Of a stretch of 64,000 nucleotides of DNA, positions 48,324 through 60,406 are shown in pieces. The stretch is from Gymnogyps californianus. Taxonomy: Eukaryota; Chordata; Aves; Accipitriformes; Cathartidae. Location of the stretch: NCBI RefSeq assembly GCF_018139145.2, contig NC_059477.1, forward strand, positions 33,087,502 through 33,151,501. Reading direction: 5' to 3'. Under the pieces are notes generated by a model that saw nothing but the letters and a program-made list of their open reading frames with translations, was not told where the DNA came from and did no database searches. The position numbers and the translations under genes are program-made. Every line of letters begins with the position of its first letter. The stretch's first letter is position 1.

Positions 48324-51002
48324 CTGCAAACAGAGAAGCAGAGGCGCCTGCATCACCCCTTGTTTGCCATCCATTAGCAGCCGTGCTCTCGGCTGCGCAA
48401 ACAAGGCAGGGCGCTTCGAGAAGAGGCTAAATCCTTCTCAGCACCCTTGGGAGGCATAGAGCTAATCTGAAAACATTTTTCTTAGAAGGCGCACAAAAAA
48501 TATACTCCCTTCCCCCAACAAACAGTGGAAAATACACATTTTCTTAACAAATAAGCTTCCTCTTTGGACATTGGCTATGGCAAACGCTTTCCACACCGTG
48601 CAGGAGAAGAAGGAGCATGAACCATTTCTAATGAAAAATACCCTTCTTACAGTTTCCTAAGCTTTAGTGTACAATTATTTTTGTAACTCTTTTAAATGAA
48701 AGAGGAGATTTTCCTGCAATCTTTTTATCCCAGAGGCTGATTTTAAGAAAACCTTATTGCACACCAGCAAATCAAAACTGTAAGAGCTTATAGCACTGAC
48801 TCAGACCTCGTTGAGCACTTAAGAGCCTTAGAGGTGTCAAGGTTCCTTGGTTGCCTCCAACTGTCCTGCAGTCTAACGGGATTTCTTCTTTACCTCCAAT
48901 TCATTAAAGTATCTTGCTTGGATTTCAAGGAAACAAAGCTTAGGAAAAACCTGTAAATGACTTCAATGCAATTTCTTGCAGCGTAGCAAAGGTGGGCTTC
49001 AAAATGACCCACCTGAACCCCAAGCAGAGCCGAAATTGTCTTTGTGCCAGCACGAGCAGGAGCCCTGGCACTAGGATAAGGCGACCAAGCTGGCTGGCTG
49101 AAGCAGAGATTGCACTCTTTGAGGAGAGAGAAATAGGATCGGTTTCTGCCTTGGGCACTCGCCAGCTCCCCACTCAGCCCTCCTCAGCAGGGTCTTTGCT
49201 CATCGATTGCACTGATCAAAGCACTAAGGACTGTGCCGGCCTGGTAACCTGCAGGATAAAATCCCCCTGCAACAACAGCACCTCCACCCACGAGAAGCAG
49301 GGCTGCCTCTCTGGGAGGGATAGTTTCTCCTTTCCACATACGGTAACTCAAGCCTCGCATCTCAACCATAGGGAACCTCTGACAATGGGCAGGAGACAGG
49401 GCTGAGACGCACCGAGGGACAACCGGGAGGAAAATCCTGCTCTATCATCATAGCTGCACCGAGCTAAAACGACCTGCCACGAATCCTCCTGGATGCTGAG
49501 GTGGAACCGGACAGACAAGTGGCCAGAATATGAAGCAGTGGGGTCTGACTCACTGTGCCATGAGTAATTCTGGCAGTGCTTCAGCATGGCCCCACGCACC
49601 CTGTTCCCATCCTCACCTCCTCACCCTTGGCTTGGGCTCATGTCACCAGTCGAGGAGACGTTGTGAACAGGGGCAGGGAACAACCCCTTACTCCAAATGA
49701 GATATCCAGAAAACATAGTGCACACCCCCCTCTGCACCCCCTCACTCCTCCTCTTCTGGGTAGGCTGTCTAACCTGGGATCTCATCCCCTAACGCTCAGG
49801 CAAGCGTGCAGCTTTGCACAACTGCCGTGAGAGGCAGCAGCACCTGCGTGAACAAAGCTACTCACGGCAAGAGGTGTGCAGGACAGGTGGGTCTTCAGGG
49901 ACCCAGTTCGATACTCGGAGACATCCACTGGTCTGATAGAGAGAGGGATGGATGTGAAGCAGAAGAACCGACTTGTCTGTTCTCGGCCATGCCACAGACC
50001 TGCTGTGGGGACCTAAGAGAGGTCCCGTCACCCCCAGCTTCTTTCCCAAGCCACCTCTGCTACCAAAGGCATGTGGCCATGTTATAAGGACTGCTGGCAG
50101 AGGCAGGACCTGGCAAGACAGGCATGGGCATGTGCCAATGTGCTTAAACACCTAGACTTTCATTTATTTTAAAGAAGCCAACAAATTTGCACATATCATG
50201 CATGGCAGCTCGTGTTGTGCAGTCCTTACTACAGTGTTCACTCACTGCAACAAAAAAGCAACCCAACAGACTGAGAACCTCAAATCCCACTGCATTGCAG
50301 AGGCAGAGATGGTCACGACCTGCTACGAGAAACCCAAACGTGATGGAATTAATAATTAATAGGATCAAAACAGATTAACAAAACCAGTTAATAACCAACC
50401 AAACAAAACCCTTAAGGTCTTCTGGGAAGGAAAACCCCAAGACAATGCTACTGCAGTCCCATGCAAACTCACTACTGAATGGTTCCTTCACTGAAGACCT
50501 TGTTTATTGTATTTGCCCCGTAGCTATTGCAGCTTCCACCCAAATTTCCTCTCTGAATCTCAAGCACAGCTGCCACGCTTGCCTGTTCCACCACTACCAT
50601 AGTAATTTGCTTTCCATGGATGGTGGGTGGAAGAGATGGAGTCTCCCATTTCTCATTTCCTACCAGATTTTCCAGTTCAACCTGAGCCATGAAGGTTGAG
50701 CACAGACCTTTGGGGTAAGATAAAGCTTCAGGCACCAAGATACGGTTATCAGCTGACATGTCCGTGGACAAGGCAGAGGAGATTCCTGCTCCCCTACTTA
50801 CGTGGCCAGCCACATGCCAGGCTAACGGGAGCAAACAGTTATTTTTACCATTAAGTAAGAATAACTTTGAGTATGCAAGAAGGGCCAGGCAGACTGCTTA
50901 AGGTAATAAGCAAGTCAATTCTTCCACCCCTCTCGGTGCACATTAGTGGGTCACGGGAACAACAAGCACCGCCTTGGTCACTGCCAAGTGACTGGTACCA
51001 AC
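48324..51002. other. SLC12A8 intron
   Basis: About 2.7 kb without a recognisable exon. A minus-strand frame near 48980-49170 contains a FRW motif by chance but does not join in phase. Confidence 0.6.
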
Positions 51003-51063
51003 CTGCACGAGGTGATCCAAACCGACTTGATCCAGCCAAAGAAACTGAAATTCGCTGCTGCTC
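51003..51063 (-). CDS. SLC12A8: SLC12A8 small exon (61 nt)
   Basis: Too short for a simple open-frame scan. Acceptor CCTTTTCTCTGTAG and donor TGCAG|gttggt bound 61 nt that read, from the G left by the previous exon, GAAANFSFFGWIKSVWITSC followed by a split Arg codon. It matches human SASNFSFFRWMRSLLLPSC. It joins both neighbours in frame (phase 1 in, 2 out). Confidence 0.93.
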
Positions 51064-53279
51064 CTACAGAGAAAAGGCACGAGAAGTCAGTATGCTGCTA
51101 ATTCTCTCATAATAGCATTACACCATTGAATTTTTGCATAAAATCTCAAACCAACATGCTTGTTATTAGCCTTCAGTACCCAAAGATTTCGTGATGGTGA
51201 GAACATTCCTGCAGTCTTGCCACACACTGTGGCTTTTAAATGATTGTCAAGAAACGAACCCAAATTTCCCATGGAGAACAGCTATCTCTTCCCAGACCGA
51301 CAGCTTGTTAAATCCCAGTAAAGCCATGAGCAAAGCACAGACACCCGCTCCAGTACCTTTTCCTTCCTGGACTACAAAGATCATTCCCACTGCAGGGATG
51401 GGGAGACGGGAGGAGCCATTCACCGACCTCAGCCAGGGTGGCTGTGGTCTCACCATTCATTCCCTCTTGTCTGACCCCATGCAGAGCTGGCTTAGCTTAT
51501 TACACCAACACTAATTTTCTTCTGATTTCTCTGTAGAGTTAGTTTTCTGCACTGGCTCACTGCAGGCGCAGAGAAGTGCCGGAGCCGGCAGCCAAAGCAG
51601 CAGGAGAAGTTTGTGGTGAGGGACAGGGAACAGAACAGAGCAGAGACCTGGCAGCGCCTGCTGGATTTGGCATAGGCTGTTGGGGAGGAAGAGAGAGAAG
51701 AAGGGACGTGTCGAAATCCCAGAGCATTTCTGCTCCCAAGTTCTTCATCTAGTCCTTAATCCAGAACATCTCTCAAGCCAGTGTCTCCCAACCTTTCTAG
51801 ACAGAAGGGTCGTTCAGTCCTTTGGAGAACAAACTCAAAGATCATTGGATGCCATGTGACCACAAAATAACGTTCACTCACAGCCAAATAAAAATCAGGC
51901 TGAACTTTGAGTATTCTTTTCTAACTTTTTCTTTGCCGTGCATTGTTTTACTGTATGCATGGGAATGCACGTGCAAAAGAAACCAAGAAGAAAATGTCTA
52001 ATCATGCTGCTATTTCTCAGATCACCTTCCAAAATCCTCTACACACTGACTGAGGAATTCTTTCTAAAGTCATTTTTGGTAAATATTTCAAAAGCAGACA
52101 AGAGAGATATAATATAGTGAATATACAAAGGCAAAGAAAACTCCAAACCCTGAAAACATTATTTGTGTTTTGTTTAATATATGGGGGCCATAAAAATCTT
52201 TGTTAAAACTTAGATATATTTCAAAAGATACAAATTAGCAAGCACTATCCACAATCTCAGCTCTTTTCTACTTTCCCATACGGATACATAGAAAAGAAGT
52301 CACTTAAGAGGAGAAAGAGAAGAATTGTTGAGCAATGTTTTCATGGTTACTGAGTGACAACTAGTTTTTGGTTTCTCATTGTCTGGGTTTCTGAAATCTA
52401 GTACCTACTTACCTAGCGTCTAATAATCTTTCATCTAAATAAACCCAGGTAGCTATTTCTGCATTGCCTAAAAGACATATGACCTCAGGATCTTTTGACT
52501 TTTCTCATCTTGGACAAAAAATTGCACATCCACGCATGCACCTATGTATGTATGTATGCACCTACGTATGTACGTACACATAAGTACGTAAGTACACGCA
52601 TACTGTGTGCATATCACCCTCTCCCTTCAGAGACACAGACCAATGCAAACCCCTCCTGCGGCCGTGCCAAGGAGCTGTAGGCTCTCATGAGCTGCTTTCT
52701 GAATGTGCTTCACTGCTTAATTTTGAACTTGTTTAAGCCGATCACATGCACAGACCTTTCTAATGCCCTCTGCCTAGAAGTATTTTCCCAGATTATGTTC
52801 CCAACATATTCAACCTGTTCAGTTTTGGAATCAAAAGGCTCTCTTGTTCTGCAGTTATGAATGCCGAGATTTAATGAGATACTCGTCATAATTCCCATTT
52901 TCTCAGGTGGGTTTAGATTGATTAATTGAGTTTATTAAAACGTATTTATCGCAGATTTTTCTCATTGCTGTGATACATTTACAATCTGCCATCCCTGTTA
53001 AGTCTTAGTATTAGTATCTGGTTTTGCCATTTAAAGTACAATATAATAAAGCAATAAGCATAATGTTCAAACTATCAGACCAATGCTAGTTACAGTTAGA
53101 ATCCAATATAAAAATAAAGAGTCAGAGAGAAAATGTATTAAAACTAGGAATGAAACAAAACCTCATCATTCACTGTGTCACCTGCATATTAAACAGAAGT
53201 CTCAATTCCTAATTAAGTTAAATTAAAGCTTAATGAATTTTTAAGCAGATTTAATAATACAGAAAAAAAAAAAACTCAC
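51064..53279. other. SLC12A8 intron
   Basis: AT-rich intron. It holds a small TATG/TACG tetranucleotide patch at about 52545-52605. No other feature was recognised. Confidence 0.6.
52537..52605. repeat. Imperfect TATG/TACG tetranucleotide repeat
   Basis: It starts tatgtatgtatgtatgcacc and continues with tacgtatgtacgtacacataagtacg-type units, degenerating to either side. It is intronic. Confidence 0.8.
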
Positions 53280-53397
53280 CAAGGGGGAGTCCTGGGCTCA
53301 CTTGGCCGATGTAGAAATACAGAATAACCGCTGCACCCAGGCTGATGAGGGTGTAGATCCACTGAATGACAAACATTATGATGAGGGACATGATCGC
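53280..53397 (-). CDS. SLC12A8: SLC12A8 exon with C-terminal hydrophobic segment
   Basis: Acceptor TGTCTTTCCAACAG and donor CCCTTG|gtgagt, 118 nt, phase 0 in and 1 out. It encodes [20 protein letters not shown] and [19 protein letters not shown], a strongly hydrophobic re-entrant or paired helix segment. It aligns almost residue by residue with the human segment IMFVIQWVYTLV…YFYIGQASPGL. Confidence 0.97.
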
Positions 53398-55660
53398 CTG
53401 TTGGAAAGACACAGTTTGGGGTTACCCCAGAGTCCGTAAGATAATACGATGATGACAATCTGACAGTCCTTTTTCTGCAAAGCCCAGCGGCTCCACTGAC
53501 CTCCTGCTCTGGCCCTGTGGGAGAGCTGGCAGCGCAGTGCCCAGGCAGGACCGCTCACCTTCAGATGCAGCCTGACCCCGGGTCAGCAGTTTGTTTCTCA
53601 ACCTGGCAAGATGCACATGCATTGCAATTCTAATGGAAACTCTTCAATAACTGAGGCAGTGCTGAGGCTTTCAAGTTGTTACGAGACCATCAGTAAATGC
53701 TCTTTTTTTTTTTTTTGCCAGAAACGTTGCATCTTTTAAGTGCATGCAAAACCAGTGCTTTGATGGCATCTCCGCACCTCTGTCTTTCTCAGGGTCTTCT
53801 TGGGAGCATTGTGTAAGAGACATGCACAGTCAGGACCCAGGACGCAGCCACTCAGAATTATCCTGATGAGTGTTTCCTTTTAGGTGTCTCCCTCCTAATG
53901 ATGTCCTGGGATGGGGACACAACAGAGGCTCTCCTTGCACAAGACCTGCTGCACAGCCCAGGTCCTGCCCGTGGGAGGAATGATGCCAGCTGCAACTACG
54001 TGGGTGGATAGATGCTCTTAGGCATCGGTGGCTGAGGCCAGTGGTACAGCAGGACCCCTGGGGAACCACGTCATCTCCTGCCTGCAAAACACTCCAGAGT
54101 GCGTGGCTTTTGGCCACTTGTAGAACATTTTCACCCAGTGTTATCTGAAAAGATTTGGGTATGGCATGGCTGAGGTTTCCTGGTAATGAGGTTCCTGTGT
54201 TATAGTGAGCCTCGCTTAGTCTCACTGTTAAAAGGAGGGACAGCACAGGTTTACAGTGTCATCTTCAGCAGCATGGAGGTAGCTTTCCGTGAGCTACCCT
54301 GAGTCCTAGAGGCAGCGAGGACCTCAGGTCTCTGCTCGGGCTACTCCAAGAGGAGCATCCAGAGGCTCATCAGCTCAGGAGGCAGATTTGGCTCAAGGGG
54401 CATATGAACGGGGGCAGGGGTAGCATTTTCATGGGTGAGGTTAGGAACAGCAAGGGGCAGCACGCAAAGAAAGAGCTAAATGAGTCCAGACTGACATGAT
54501 CGGTGAAGCTCAAAGAGAGAGGGCAGAGGGAAAGGAGCCAGGATGAATAAATGCATCTGATTTTTGCTTCTGTGATTTTATTTTGCATCTTTGATCCCTT
54601 CTCAGCTCTGCTGCAACCTCCTCCCAAGTCTGACTATTGACAGGAAACCAACTCTGCTTTAATGAACACGTCAGTCATCCCCGTAAGCAAATTCCCCCAC
54701 AAAGGCAGAGAGCTGACAGCTCCGCGATGACACGCGCTCGGGAGCCACGTTAGTTACCGAGCCCAGAGACAGCATCAGCGCGCAACCTCCTAAAGATGTC
54801 ATCGCCAGAGAGGAGCCTCCACATCCATCCCACCCCTGGCACCACAATCCGGCGGGACCCCTCGCCAGGAGCTGGCTGCTGGCAGCAGCAGCAGTGAATT
54901 TGAAAAGTAGGTGTCAAACTCCATCTGAGGATTAAACTAAAATGGTTCAGTGTGCTGTTCGAGTGGGTTTGTTACATTTTACACACAGTTATGAAATCCC
55001 TGTCCATGCAGCAAAACCATATGGGTCATTCATTATGCATACCTGACCCTTTCCCCGTCATCTGCCCATTAATCCATCTTCCCAAGATGAATTTAAATGT
55101 CTTAAACTCCTCAGTGGCTTGAGACAGAAGCTATTTAAAAGTTATTTATTCTTTAAAGTAACATGCTGGAGGAATGCTCCGCTTTCCTCCTTCAGAAGAT
55201 GGAATTTCACAGCCGGGCTGCTGGTATCAGGAGGTCAGCACTAATGAAACCCCACCCGGAGCTTGCAGAAACTGGCTCATAAATAAAAGCAGCACAGCTT
55301 TGAAGCTGATGTCTCACTACATCGCACGGCAAGAAAAAGCAGGCAGGCACACAGTGAAAAGAGGGACACTGATTTTTTTCCCAGCCAGCCATGCATCTCT
55401 AAAGTCCTAAGATGCCAGACTTTGAATTTGTATCTTTTTGGTTTGGGTTGGGGTTTTTTTTTTCTGTTGTTGTTTTAATTAATATGTCATCTGGCTTTCT
55501 CTGAATTTGAATGGCTGGATGCATGGTACCTTGAGTACTTAATCCAGGTGACCTAGAATACTAGAAGTATTGGAGTGCATTTACGCTGCAGTAAGTTAGG
55601 AATTTCCTTCTGTTTTCTACAATCACAAACCAGTGCTCAAAATAAAAGAAAACTACTTAC
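53398..55660. other. SLC12A8 intron
   Basis: About 2.3 kb. A poly-T run lies near 53703-53716, and no exon or clear repeat was recognised. Confidence 0.6.
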
Positions 55661-55758
55661 ACCAGCAAAGGAAACCCAGTGGTTGCAGAATTTGGAGTAG
55701 AAGGATTCTGGTATTTGCTGAATTCCCAGCTCTGGATTTTGCTGCTTTATAGATGATT
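55661..55758 (-). CDS. SLC12A8: SLC12A8 exon, end of hydrophilic loop
   Basis: Acceptor TTTTTCCTGTAG and donor GCTGGT|gtaagt, 98 nt, phase 1 in and 0 out. After the Glu codon split with the previous exon it reads SSIKQQNPELGIQQIPESFY and SKFCNHWVSFAG. The end corresponds to human …FYTHMCNPWVSLLGA. The first part of the loop is poorly conserved, as expected for this region. Confidence 0.93.
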
Positions 55759-56640
55759 CTACAGGAAAAAAAAAAAGAAAGGAAAAAAATAAAACAAAAA
55801 AAAGAAGAGACATTAGAAAGGAGCTAAAGTGGATTTTTTTCTCCTACTTTACACTACCAGATTCCAGAAAACCAAAGCAGAAATTCTAGCTGGTAGTGGG
55901 GTATGGCAGAGTTAAACCAAAACCTCTAAAATGAAAACAAAAAAGAAGTGCAAGAAAAAAACCAAGTTGCCAACTCTGGTGCTGAGTCTATTTGAAGGCC
56001 ACATCTGCCTATCACTGCCTCAGTTTCCCTATTTGCAGAAGAAGAGAAATAAAGATTTTCTCCATTGGAAGGGTTTACAAAGCTTAATTGACTAATGCTG
56101 ATAAAACACTACAGCACTGAGATGGCAAACTCCAAGCAAACACACTGTATCAAATACCCATATCGCCAACAAAACAAATTCAGACTCTTAGCTGTGGATG
56201 TTGAATTACAGACTTCACCTGTGGCACGGGGATCACTGCATTTTGATAGCCTGAGTTTTAGACTCGCATGGCTCCATCCCTCCTACCCCGCACCAGGATG
56301 AAGTAAACCTCAAGATACGCTCAAAACCTTTTTAATGTACAGCGCTAAGAATGTATGTGTAGAGTAATGAGTACACCGTAAACAACCCTACACTAAATAT
56401 AGTCCTGCTTGTTTTCCTGTGATTAATCTTCCATAGGAAATTGCATTGGAACTTCTCCTGTGATGCACTGCGATGAACTCTACCCTCACCTGGAATAAAT
56501 GATATTATTGCTATGAATCACCACATGACACCCTCGTATAAAGCTAGTTTCACGCCTGCCTTCAGGAAAGCACCGGGAGGACCAAGGTCATAAACCATTC
56601 CCCCGTGAGCATGGAGATGTCCATCTCCTACAGCTCTTAC
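55759..56640. other. SLC12A8 intron
   Basis: An A-rich stretch at 55764-55808 on the plus strand (the gene's polypyrimidine tract) and a possible short MIR-like trace near 56010-56040. Nothing else. Confidence 0.6.
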
Positions 56641-57315
56641 CTTCTCCCCTCTGGCCGGGGAGTGCTGGCACCTCGCTGCAGAGCTGCTCCGGCTGCTCCA
56701 GCAGCCCGGGTGTCCGCTGGGCATCTGCAGCGGGTGACGAGCACAGACCTGTGTCACGCCGACAGCCCTGCTCAGCCAGGTCCTGCCGGCTCTCGTTGTG
56801 GGGCTGCATGGTCTCATCCCAGTCATACTGAGCTGGGGGAGCATCGTGATGGAGATCCAGGAGAAAGCTGTCTTGTAACATCTGCTTGGCTGGCTTCTTT
56901 GCCTTCTTTTGTTTGACCTTTTGGGTTAAATTCTCGTCTCCTCCTTTTTTGCAAGTACCTGGCTCACTACGAAATGGTTTAAAAAGCTGGTCCATGTCTT
57001 TGTGAATTCCAGCAAGGTGCCGTTTGATCTGCTTTGAATTACTCCATCTGCTGCACGGCTGGAGGGTTTGTTGAAAATTAAAGGCTGGGAAGAGTGAGCA
57101 GGTCTAGCGTTTTCCAGCTGGGTCTTGTCAGGTTTCTGCTGAACGTTGTAGCTCAAGGAGACTGAGAAATAGGAATAGTCTACAGCAATATACGTCAACA
57201 TGAAGTTGATGGTGACTATGGGAGCAAGAACGTTCACTTGCCCAATGAAGACAAAAGCCATGGTGATGAGACTTGTTAAGCAAATCGCAGCCACTGGCGT
57301 CTTGTTGGGTCCTTT
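56641..57315 (-). CDS. SLC12A8: SLC12A8 large exon, two membrane segments plus hydrophilic loop; one apparent frame break
   Basis: Acceptor TTTATGAACTAG and donor GAGAAG|gtaaga, 675 nt. It reads KGPNKTPVAAICLTSLITMA, then FVFIGQVNVLAPIVTINFML and TYIAVDYSYFSVS, two hydrophobic helices close to human SLC12A8. A long hydrophilic loop follows with GTLLEFTK, MDQLF, KKAKKPAKQMLQDSFLLDL and an acidic, Gln/Pro-rich end. The frame changes once near 56996-57002: human-like FTKDMDQL is read only if one base is added. The exon must be 1 modulo 3 to connect phase 0 with phase 1, yet its length is 0 modulo 3, which independently points to one missing base. Confidence 0.95.
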
Positions 57316-60259
57316 CTAGTTCATAAATAAAACAAACTTACATTTAAATTAATAACCACGAGCCTTGCCGTGAGGATTCCCCACTTGAGCAGCTGCCATG
57401 GGTGGTTACCTGGGCAATCTACAGTACCCCCCTAGTCATGAAATACATGCATGCATGTGCAAGCAGAGGCTCACTGGCTTGATAAACTAAAGAACAGGCT
57501 GGAAGCCAAAAGCTGCTGAGCTCCCACCTCACCTCTGAGCCTTACTCAAGCTTTGTCTTTGGAAAATTCATCCACTCTCGCTCTGTATCTCCGCAGTAAA
57601 ACAACGTCATTAAAGCAGAAATAAACCTTCAGAGACATTTGTGGGGCTTATGGGAAGTCTGGCAATAAAACGTGTTAATTAGAGTTAACCGTTCGTCTCT
57701 AATTTCTCTACAGGACTTCGCATCGCTGCCTACCCAAAAGGCTCCCGCACGCTGCTGTTGGAAAGGCTTCAACTGCCAGACACAGTCAAGGAAGCTCTGC
57801 CTGCATGGAGCACTGCCACCTTCAGATCAGCAGCTTCTGGCCCTGCCCTGACATGAGGCTGAGCTAAATCCATGGTCTGCTGAGCCTCTGCACTTGGGGT
57901 TTCCCTCCTTTCATCCACCCAAGCCGCATCTGTCCCGTGGCAAGAGGAAAGCAGCAGAGAGGTTAGGCAGCCGAGGATGCTGGAGGGCGGGAGTCAGCCC
58001 CCAGCAATGCTGGGCGTGTGTGGGAAGGCAGGCAGCCAGGAGAAACACTGCCTGCTCTTCTCCTTTGGGGTGGGGTGAAGGCAGGGAGAGGAGGAGAAAA
58101 AGAGAGACAAAGTAAAGGGCATCCGGGCTGGAAAGGCTTGAGCCACCAGCTCACGAACTTTAACCCCAGGTCTAACGTGTCCTTCCTTGGACCAGGCACT
58201 GTCTTGCCATTGTGGTATCCGAGAAGCCTGTGCAGGCTGAGTAAAGACCTCGCTGGAAAATATCTTACAAGATATCTTACAAAATGTCTTAGGTTTTCAC
58301 TTACTGCACGTGATTCTTTAATAAACACACAGCTCAAATGGAAATTATTTCTATTTCCTCCACTCTTATTTACTAATAGAAAAGGGGACCAGTTCTGGAC
58401 CTTACGCCTTTTCACAATGAAATAGAAATACGTCTCGGAGACAAAGGAACACAGTTCTCAGAAAGCATCTTCGGTATCAGAAAGATGTACTGAGATGGGG
58501 AACAGATGGGATGATCTCAGGATGCCTCTGGCTTGGGTTTAACTCTACAGAAAACACTCGTGTCCTTCCCATCAGCTGGGGTTATGGAAACTACAACACT
58601 TTCTTCAACCACGGAAAAGAAGAACTGATGTGGAACAGATTGGTAAGGGCAAACTAAATTTATTAACTCTCCATAAACCAAATCTAGGCAATTTTCAAGA
58701 GAAGGAAGTGGGGAAAGTGATCTGCCTTTGATTTCTCACCTCTTTTTGAGCCCTTCCCATCACGGCACTCTGCCCGGATAGAGTTCAGAGCACAAAATTT
58801 GACAGAAAGACAGAAAACTATCAGAGAAGAGAGGGAATCAACTTTGCAGTCAACTTTGCTAAATCACTGAGAATTTCACAAGGGTTCCCAAGTGGAGAAC
58901 AGACTGTTCTGGGATCACCTGACAACTGCCTTCAGGAGCTGGAAGTTTTTGCTGTCGTTTGTTCCTGCTTCCCCTATAATTATTACTATTTATTATTACT
59001 ATTGTTATTATTGTGACTTTGATTTTAGAAAATTACTTTGAGAAACATAAAACAAAGGATAGAAAATGATTACACTTATAAAACATTGAAATATTTTAAA
59101 ACATTCATAAATACCAATATTGTAAAATATTTTTCTGTATTTACAAGCTGCTCTGAAGGAGCAAAACATCATAAGGTTTTTCCAGCCACTCAGTACACAG
59201 TTAGGTACTGCAGGTTATTGAGAGTGACGGGATTATTCTCTCCCTGTTTAGAAGAAGGGAAAACCATAGCCCAAGACTACAGAGTCCTTAGTGACTGGTA
59301 CTTTGACTGATCTCAGTAGAACGGCTCATGTGAATGAGGATTATTTGCGAGGACAAGGAAAAAGCCTCTTGTCATATTCAAAGCAAGGCTTTGTTTCAAA
59401 GCATATCTAAAGCTTAGCAGCCCCCTAACTTAACCTTTCAAATCTATTCTTTGTTTTTATTTTATAGTGTCCAAAAGGCACCTCATCTTACAAAGAAGTG
59501 TCCTCTTCTCCAGTGCACACAGACTGAATCCACAGCACCATGACTAGTCATGTACTCAGCTATGAGGTTACCAAAGAGGATGGGAATAGCTCAAAGAAAA
59601 TGTGCAGGAAAGCAGAAGAAAAAAAAAGAAGAAAAGATGAAGAGGCAGTTACCATCCATTTCACCAAGTGCTTGGACAAAAGCTTCAGGCCTCTACCCTG
59701 GACAGGAGGGCAGAGAAGAACTAGGTACCTCCCTCGGTCACAGTTAAGATCAGCACCAGTGTAGATAAGGCGTTTGCAAAAAAACCTCACAGGCAAAGGT
59801 ATATCACAAGTGGCTCTTTTACTGGGGACCTCTCAAAGAAGCAGGTCTGAGGGAGGGAGGGGACCGATGGCAGCCCAGGAAGGGCTGTCTGTGCGTGGCG
59901 GCAGGACAGACAGCCCTGGGGCCGGGGCGCAGAGGTGGGTGAGCGAGATGCTGGGGTGAAGCAAGGCTGCTCCTGCGCGGTGCCGAGCCCCATGGCAGGG
60001 CTCGGGGCAGAGGCGGTGCGGCACAGGGGACAGGCAGGGAAAGGACCGCGGGCAGCCAGGCTCTTGGTTTTTTAATAAAACCACCTATTTCCTGGCTTTT
60101 CTGCTTATGCATAGGGTACCAGACCCCGAGCCTTTGCCTCCTTGCATTTCATACATCCCCCATCTCACCCTACAGACACACAGAAATCTTGCCTTATTAA
60201 ATCACCAGTTTTCCTTCAGGTGAAGGTTTGACAGCAATCACAGAGAAAGGATAACTAAC
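57316..60259. other. SLC12A8 intron
   Basis: About 2.9 kb. It is AT-rich near 58980-59130 and shows no exon. A short MIR-like tail may lie at 59230-59290. Confidence 0.55.
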
Positions 60260-60406
60260 CCCACGTCCAAGGAAGGCGAGCATGGGGATCACGTTCTCCT
60301 GGGCAATGCACTGCAGGATCCTGGGTGCTCCGTACAGCCCTCCCATGCAGGAGGCCAGGGATGAGATGTACAGCCCTAGCAAAAACAAGAAACCCACCAA
60401 GGATAC
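60260..60406 (-). CDS. SLC12A8: SLC12A8 exon, membrane segment
   Basis: A 147-nt exon, phase 0 at both ends, with acceptor CCTCTTCCTCCAG and donor CGTGGG|gttagt. It encodes [20 protein letters not shown] and [20 protein letters not shown], ending PMLAFLGRG. It is nearly identical to human SLC12A8 at this position ([20 protein letters not shown]). The following exon begins KGPN, as in human. Confidence 0.97.

Noticed and set aside
48960..49170. Minus-strand frame with an FRW motif as the SLC12A8 penultimate exon
   Set aside because: The true small exon was found at 51003-51063 with exact phases and NFSFF homology. This frame does not join.
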